Positions 59,412-64,000 of a stretch of 64,000 nucleotides of DNA are shown piece by piece. Positions within the stretch are counted from its first letter, which is position 1; every line of letters begins with the position of its first letter. This DNA is from Xanthobacteraceae bacterium (GTDB taxonomy: Bacteria; Pseudomonadota; Alphaproteobacteria; Rhizobiales; Xanthobacteraceae), in contig JANINJ010000045.1 in assembly GCA_024508855.1 (NCBI GenBank), positions 176,079-240,078 on the forward strand, in the 5' to 3' direction. The position numbers and the translations under genes were made by a program. The notes below the pieces were generated by a model. It saw nothing but the letters and a program-made list of their open reading frames with translations, was not told the DNA's origin and did not search any database.

Positions 59412-60173
59412 TTATTTTGGCGCCATGCGCAGCGAAGCGTCGAGCCGCACCACTTCGCCGTTGAGATACGGATTGTCGATCATGTGCATCGCCAGCGATG
59501 CGTATTCATCCGGCGAGCCGAGCCGATGCGGGAACGGAATCGCGGCGGCGAGGCTGTCCTGCGCTTCCTGCGGCAGCGCGCCGAGCAGCGGCGTCAGGAA
59601 CAGTCCGGGTGCAATGGTCAGCACGCGAATGCCAAACTGCGCCAGTTCGCGCGCGATCGGCAAGGTCATGCCGACGATGCCGCCCTTGGAGGCGGAGTAA
59701 GCCGCCTGCCCGATCTGCCCGTCATAGGCCGCGACCGACGCAGTGTTGACCACGACGCCGCGCTCGCCGCCGTCGAGCGGTTCGAGCTTCGACATCTCGG
59801 CGGTCGCCAGCCGCAGCATGTTGAACGAACCGATCAGGTTGACGCGGATCACCTTGTCGAAATCCGCCAGCGCATGCGGGCCTTCGCGGCCGACCACACG
59901 CTTGGCGACGCCGATGCCGGCGCAGTTCACCAGCACGCGCGCCGGGCCATGCGCCTTGGCGGCGGCAACGATCGCCGCTTCGCCCGAGGCGGCATCCGCA
60001 ACGTCGCAAGTGACGGCAACGCCGCCGATTTCCCTGGCCAGTTCTTCCGCGAGCTTGGCATTGAGATCGCACACCGCGACCTTGGCGCCCTGTGCCGCCA
60101 GCCGGCGCGCCGTCGCCGCGCCCAGTCCCGATGCGCCGCCGGTGACGATGGCGGCCTGACCTTGCAACTTCAT
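59412..60173 (-). CDS. SDR-family 3-hydroxyacyl-CoA dehydrogenase type II-like
   Basis: 253 residues. SDR motifs TGGASGLGAATARRLA (cofactor), NCAGIG, NTASVAAYDG with catalytic Ser, YSASKGGIVGMTLPIARELA (Tyr, Lys) and the late APGLFLTPLL. The sequence is of the HSD17B10-like group that oxidises 3-hydroxyacyl-CoA. It lies between the CoA synthetase and the thioesterase in one operon, which suggests it handles the 3-hydroxyphenylpropionyl-CoA intermediate. That is inference. Confidence 0.9.
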   Translation of the reverse strand: MKLQGQAAIVTGGASGLGAATARRLAAQGAKVAVCDLNAKLAEELAREIGGVAVTCDVADAASGEAAIVAAAKAHGPARVLVNCAGIGVAKRVVGREGPHALADFDKVIRVNLIGSFNMLRLATAEMSKLEPLDGGERGVVVNTASVAAYDGQIGQAAYSASKGGIVGMTLPIARELAQFGIRVLTIAPGLFLTPLLGALPQEAQDSLAAAIPFPHRLGSPDEYASLAMHMIDNPYLNGEVVRLDASLRMAPK

Positions 60174-60209
60174 GACTTCCTCCTGTGCAGCGCCGCCCTG
60201 CGACGGCTC

Positions 60210-62093
60210 CTATTCAACTGAAATGACACTGGCCGGACGCGGCGTCGCGTACAGCTCTTCGATCAGGCCTGCGCGATGTTCGAGTACCGCGCGCTGGTTG
60301 ATCGATCCCTTGTCAGTAACCTCGCCGCGGTCGATCGACAGCGGCGTATCGATCAGCACCGCGTGGCGAATGCGATTCGACGAACCGGTCGCCGTCGCAG
60401 CAAACATCGCAAGCCGCTCGCGGAACGCCTGCCGGACTTTCGGATCCGACGACGCGGCGGCGAGATCGTCGGCGGGCAGTGCCGGATTGATGAGGCGGCA
60501 ACCGTCGAGATCGAGGATGACCAGCGCCGACAATTCGTCGCGGTTGATCCCTGCGATCACCACGTCACGCACCAGCGGCGCACAGGCCGCGATGAGACGC
60601 GCGCGCAGCGGTCCAACGCTCACCCAGGTGCCGCTGCCCAGCTTGAAATCCTCGGAGATGCGGCCGTCGAAATCGAACCCGGCATCGAAATTATCCGGCT
60701 CGGCCAGCTTGATGGCGTCGCCGAAGATATAAAATCCCTCGTCGTCGAACGCTTTCGCGGTCAGGTCGGGCTGCCGCCAGTAACCTGGCGTGACGTTCGG
60801 TCCTTTGGCGCGCACTTCCATCTTGCCGTTGTTCGGCACCAGCTTGGCATCGTTGCCCGGCACCGGCAGGCCGATATGGCCGGAGCGGCTGGTTTCCGGC
60901 ATCACCGACATGAAGAACGGTGCGGTCTCGGTGGCGCCGAGCCCGGTGAGCATCGGCACCCGCGCGCCGGTCACCTCCACCGCGATGTCGTCGAGGCTAT
61001 TCCAGACATAGGGCGACAACGCTGCGCCGCTGAAGAACATCGCGTGCAGGCGGCCGAAGAATTTCTGCCGCAGCGTCGCGTCGTCGCGCAGGTATGGCAG
61101 CAGCGACTCGTAACCCTTCGGCACGTTGAAATAGACCGTCGGCGAAATTTCGCGAAGGTTACGCACCGTCTGCTCGATACCACCCGGCGTCGGCTTGCCT
61201 TCGTCGAGATACATCGAACCGCCGTTGAACAAGGTCAGGCCGATATTGTGATTGCCGCCAAAGGTGTGATTCCACGGCAGCCAATCGACGATCACCGGCG
61301 GCTCGTCCTTCAGGAACGCCAGCGTCTCGCGCAGCATCACCTGATTGGCGCAGATCATGCGCTGGGTATTGATGACCGCCTTGGGATTGCCGGTCGATCC
61401 CGACGTGAGCAGGAATTTCGCGATGGTGTCGGGACCGATGGCATCATGCGTGGCATCGAGCTTCGGATGCTCGGGTGTCACCATCAGGTCTGCAAGCAAC
61501 GTGACGGCACGACCGGGCACATTGCCGTGCGTGGCAGCGATCTCGACATCCGCCGGGACGTTCGCCAGCAGCGCATCGGCAAACAGGGTGCCGTCAGCGG
61601 CGAATACCAGGCCCGGCGTCAACAGCTTGATGACGAACGACAGCTTGCCGTAATCTTTCGAGACCAGCGAATAGGCTGGCGATACGGGACAGAATGGCAC
61701 GCCGGCATACAGCGCACCGAATGCCATCAGCGCGTGATCGATCGAATTGCCGGACAGGATGACGAGCGGCCGCTCGGCCGACAGGTTTCGCGCCAATAGC
61801 GCCGAAGCGATCCGCCGGCTGGCGCTCAGCAGTTGCGCGTAGGTCAGCGTGCGCCATCCGCCGCTCGCATCGCGCTCCGCCATGAAGACGCGATCCGGCT
61901 CCGCGCCGGCCCAGTGATGCAGCCGGTCGGTCAGCCGCACCGGATAATCGCCGAGCGCGGCCTTGGGGCGAACGTAGATCGTGCCGTCGGCACGACGTTC
62001 GACGTTCACCGTCGGTCGACCGAACGAAATCTCGCGCAACGGATGCTGGATCGTTCGCGCGGCGCCATCGCTTCTTGCCGGAATCGACATCAT
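60210..62093 (-). CDS. couB: Feruloyl/p-coumaroyl-CoA synthetase
   Basis: 627 residues, the size of feruloyl-CoA synthase (Fcs). ANL motifs: LLTSGSTGNPKAVINTQRM for AMP binding, VDWLPWNHTFGGNHNIGLTLFNGGSMYLDEGKP (typical of the Fcs group), TGLGATETAPFF and the C-terminal DRGEVTDKGSINQRAVLEHR. The N-terminus REISFGRPTVNVERRADGTIYVRP is also characteristic. It ligates CoA to ferulate, p-coumarate or similar acids. R. palustris calls the enzyme in this setting CouB; fcs is the aerobic name. Confidence 0.93.
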   Translation of the reverse strand: MMSIPARSDGAARTIQHPLREISFGRPTVNVERRADGTIYVRPKAALGDYPVRLTDRLHHWAGAEPDRVFMAERDASGGWRTLTYAQLLSASRRIASALLARNLSAERPLVILSGNSIDHALMAFGALYAGVPFCPVSPAYSLVSKDYGKLSFVIKLLTPGLVFAADGTLFADALLANVPADVEIAATHGNVPGRAVTLLADLMVTPEHPKLDATHDAIGPDTIAKFLLTSGSTGNPKAVINTQRMICANQVMLRETLAFLKDEPPVIVDWLPWNHTFGGNHNIGLTLFNGGSMYLDEGKPTPGGIEQTVRNLREISPTVYFNVPKGYESLLPYLRDDATLRQKFFGRLHAMFFSGAALSPYVWNSLDDIAVEVTGARVPMLTGLGATETAPFFMSVMPETSRSGHIGLPVPGNDAKLVPNNGKMEVRAKGPNVTPGYWRQPDLTAKAFDDEGFYIFGDAIKLAEPDNFDAGFDFDGRISEDFKLGSGTWVSVGPLRARLIAACAPLVRDVVIAGINRDELSALVILDLDGCRLINPALPADDLAAASSDPKVRQAFRERLAMFAATATGSSNRIRHAVLIDTPLSIDRGEVTDKGSINQRAVLEHRAGLIEELYATPRPASVISVE

Positions 62094-62111
62094 GACGCGC
62101 CTTCCACCCGA

Positions 62112-62915
62112 TCAGACAGGACGAACCTTTGCCGTCTTATGCTCCAGAAAGGAGCGGATGCGCAATTTCGCTTCGTTGTCGCTCTGCGCCACCGTCGCCA
62201 TCAGCGATTCCATCAGCAATCCGGTCTGCGGATTGGCTTCCGCGATCAACGGCAAGGCCTGCAACACCGCGAAATTCGTTAGCGGCGCATTGGCCGCCAC
62301 CCGCACGGCCAATTCCATCGCCTTGGCGAATGCCCCACCTTCCTCGGTGAGATATTGCGAGAAGCCGTGGACGACGCCTTCGCTCGCACTATACACCCGC
62401 CCGGTGAGCATCATGTCTGCCATGCGGGCGACGCCGATCAGCCGCGGCAGCCGCACCGACCCGCCGCCGCCGACGAAGATGCCGCGGGTGCCTTCGGGCA
62501 GCGCGTAATAGGCGCTGGGTTCGGCGACGCGGATATGCGCGGCGCACGCCATCTCGAGCCCGCCGCCGATCACCGCGCCTTTCAGCGCGGCAATGACCGG
62601 AACGCGGCAATACTGAATCTTGTCGAACACCCGGTGCCACATCTGCGAATGCTGCAGGCCCGCGGTGGCGTCCCGCTCGCGCAGTTCGGAAAGATCGAGG
62701 CCGGCGGAGAAATGATCGCCGAGACCATGCAGCACCACCGCCCCGGTGCCTTCGGGCAGGTGGGAGAAGCAGTGCTGGATTTCTTCCATGAGACCGTCGT
62801 TCAGCGCGTTGCGCTTGGCCGGACGGTTGAGGCCGATGGTGAAGACGGCGCCGACCTGCTCCGTCGCGAGCGACGCGGACGGCTGTGTCGTGGCGGCAGA
62901 GGCGGCGTTTCCCAT
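62112..62915 (-). CDS. couA: Crotonase-family enoyl-CoA hydratase (CouA-like)
   Basis: 267 residues. Crotonase fold: FTIGLNRPAKRNALNDGLMEEI, GDHFSAGLDLSEL (oxyanion), GAVIGGGLEMACAAHIRVAEPSAYYALPEG and GGGGSVRLPRLIGVARMADMMLTGRVYSASEG. First gene of the operon with the CoA synthetase. It does not look like the classical hydroxycinnamoyl-CoA hydratase-lyase (Ech) in its active-site region, so whether it only hydrates or also cleaves the side chain is open. By position it corresponds to CouA of R. palustris. Confidence 0.85.
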   Translation of the reverse strand: MGNAASAATTQPSASLATEQVGAVFTIGLNRPAKRNALNDGLMEEIQHCFSHLPEGTGAVVLHGLGDHFSAGLDLSELRERDATAGLQHSQMWHRVFDKIQYCRVPVIAALKGAVIGGGLEMACAAHIRVAEPSAYYALPEGTRGIFVGGGGSVRLPRLIGVARMADMMLTGRVYSASEGVVHGFSQYLTEEGGAFAKAMELAVRVAANAPLTNFAVLQALPLIAEANPQTGLLMESLMATVAQSDNEAKLRIRSFLEHKTAKVRPV

Positions 62916-62920
62916 GGCTC

Positions 62921-62956
62921 GTTATGTCCTTGATAGAATAATTATGTTTTATAACG
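62921..62956. promoter_or_regulatory. AT-rich promoter region of the couAB operon with ATAAC/GTTAT elements
   Basis: Just upstream of the couA start, GTTAT (62921-62925) and ATAAC (62951-62955) bracket a strongly AT-rich stretch containing ATAATTATG. The elements resemble the half-sites of the putative CouR operator at 53949-53966, but spacing and order differ. It could hold the promoter and a degenerate regulator site. Confidence 0.4.
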
Positions 62957-63179
62957 AAATCGGCAAGAGTCAACCAGCTTGGGCGGGGGCAACCGCGTCG
63001 AGCGTCATCGTCAGCGACGGCGGACGATCCAGTAAATCAAGACGGTTCGAGGGAAATCGGAGCCGGTATTGGGTACCGGATATTCCGTGTAGGCGGAATA
63101 TGACGTTTTTTGTGAAGGGGACAGCGATGCACCCTCGCAGCGCCGCACACACCTCGCGGTCAACGCAGAAGAGCGCCTG

Positions 63180-63647
63180 CTACAGCACCTGGTGCACGTC
63201 GATGACGACACGCTCGGCATGGCGCGCGGCCGAGCCCACAAACAGGTTTTCCATCAGCCAGCGATATTTCGGGTGGCCGGTCTCGAAGCGCGGCACGGTG
63301 CGGAAGTAGATCAGCTTCGGATCGACCGGCTCGCCGCGCTTGAGTTGCTGCATCAGTTCCGGCGGCCCGAAACGGATGCCGTGGTTCGCGACATAGACGA
63401 ACGCGCCGTCGTCGGTTTCGAGCGCATATTTCGCTTCCAGTTCGATCAGTTCGTTGGCGCGGATGATCTGGAAGTCGGCGCCCGACGGCAGGATCTTGCC
63501 GCTGATGCCCTCGCCGCGAATCTCGCCACCGATCACCGGAATGACCCGCCGCACTCCGCTGCCGATCTCACCGGCATTGATGACGGGACCGATCAGCGCG
63601 GTGATGGTGAAGACGTATCTGGTTTCCAGGACAGGCGCCATTTTCAT
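63180..63647 (-). CDS. DUF3237 (UPF0311) family protein
   Basis: 155 residues. Family pattern: PVLETRYVFTITALIGPVINAGEIGSGVRRVIPVIGGEIRGEGISGKILPSGADFQII, ELEAKYALETDDGAFVYVANHGIR and a C-terminal FRTVPRFETGHPKYRWLMENLFVGSA. A small beta-barrel family of unknown biochemical role, often found beside genes for aromatic compound degradation and transport. It begins 11 bases after the stop of the TRAP permease gene and is therefore probably co-transcribed with it. Confidence 0.9.
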   Translation of the reverse strand: MKMAPVLETRYVFTITALIGPVINAGEIGSGVRRVIPVIGGEIRGEGISGKILPSGADFQIIRANELIELEAKYALETDDGAFVYVANHGIRFGPPELMQQLKRGEPVDPKLIYFRTVPRFETGHPKYRWLMENLFVGSAARHAERVVIDVHQVL

Positions 63648-63658
63648 CCTCCGCGTCG

Positions 63659-64000
63659 TTATCCACCCATGTGCTGCGGCAGCCAGGTCGCCAGCAGCGG
63701 AAATGCGATGAGCAACGCCAGCCGGATCAGGTCGGTCGCCACGAACGGCAGCACACCGGCGAAGATCGTCGACATATTGACGTCCTTGATTACGCTCTTG
63801 ATGACGAACACGTTCATGCCAACCGGCGGATGGATCAACCCCAGTTCGACGGTCATGACGATAATGATGCCGAACCAGATCGGATCGAAGCCGAGCGCGG
63901 TGACCACCGGGAATACGATCGGCACCGTGAGGATGATCATCGCCATCGCATCCATCAGGCAGCCGAGTACGAGATACATCAGCAGGATCAGGACGAGCAC
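63659..64000 (-). CDS. tarM: TRAP transporter large permease (DctM), C-terminal part, 5' end outside window
   Basis: The last 113 residues of a DctM-type permease; the start lies beyond base 64000. Hydrophobic segments and family motifs are visible: LLMYLVLGCLMDAMAMIILTVPIVFPVV, GFDPIWFGIIIVMTVELGLIHPPVGMNVFVI and PFVATDLIRLALLIAFPLLATWLP. TRAP permeases import organic acids with a proton or sodium gradient. In R. palustris the TarPQM TRAP system for p-coumarate lies beside the cou genes, so this is probably its homologue. The symbol rests on synteny. Confidence 0.85.
   Translation of the reverse strand: MLVLILLMYLVLGCLMDAMAMIILTVPIVFPVVTALGFDPIWFGIIIVMTVELGLIHPPVGMNVFVIKSVIKDVNMSTIFAGVLPFVATDLIRLALLIAFPLLATWLPQHMGG

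Noticed and set aside
62112-62915. Calling the crotonase a hydroxycinnamoyl-CoA hydratase-lyase (Ech)
   Set aside because: The active-site neighbourhood and overall sequence do not look like the Ech subfamily as I know it; the general crotonase call is safer.
62970-63152. 60-codon minus-strand frame between couA and the DUF3237 gene
   Set aside because: No ribosome site, no family resemblance and no conserved features; treated as intergenic.

Overview
The window is about 64 kb of GC-rich alphaproteobacterial chromosome. It looks like the Bradyrhizobium / Rhodopseudomonas / Tardiphaga group (Nitrobacteraceae). The pointers are a TrcR (DUF1013) gene, an ispH-thrB-rnhA gene string, an NdvA-type glucan exporter, a complete pimFABCD-type operon, a Rhodopseudomonas-like cou/tar hydroxycinnamate locus, and several families of short dispersed palindromic repeats. 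I see no phage, IS element, CRISPR array, rRNA or tRNA gene. No gene-free stretch exceeds about 300 bases.

Left part (1-34 kb) is mostly core and conserved accessory genes. It starts with the 3' end of a CHAT-domain protein. An AcoR-type sigma-54 activator follows, divergent from a SnoaL/NTF2-flavin monooxygenase fusion that carries a textbook -24/-12 promoter. Next come an HxlR/carboxymuconolactone-decarboxylase pair with two matching operators, a 3-hydroxybutyryl-CoA dehydrogenase, a catalytically dead HtrA-like protein, a secreted beta-helix protein, an ArsB-like transporter, a hybrid histidine kinase, and a run of housekeeping genes: hisE-like, ndvA-like, D,D-carboxypeptidase, fadD, peroxiredoxin, rnhA-thrB-ispH, trcR and glpK.

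Middle part (34.6-51.8 kb) is one metabolic island. On the minus strand the pim operon (pimF-A-B-C-D plus an SDR) encodes activation and beta-oxidation of medium-chain dicarboxylates or fatty acids. Divergently, an IclR regulator leads a branched-chain-type ABC importer (livG, F, H, M) followed by three tandem paralogous binding proteins, each ended by its own terminator. A perfect 19-bp palindrome between pimF and iclR is the likely operator. The arrangement suggests uptake and degradation of the same substrates.

Right part (51.8-64 kb) starts with a glycerate 2-kinase and continues with a hydroxycinnamate locus resembling R. palustris cou/tar. It has a MarR regulator (couR-like) divergent from an ABC importer containing a fused permease-ATPase, the binding protein couP, a feruloyl/coumaroyl-CoA synthetase, a crotonase, an SDR, a 4HBT thioesterase, a DUF3237 gene, and the end of a TRAP large permease running off the right edge.
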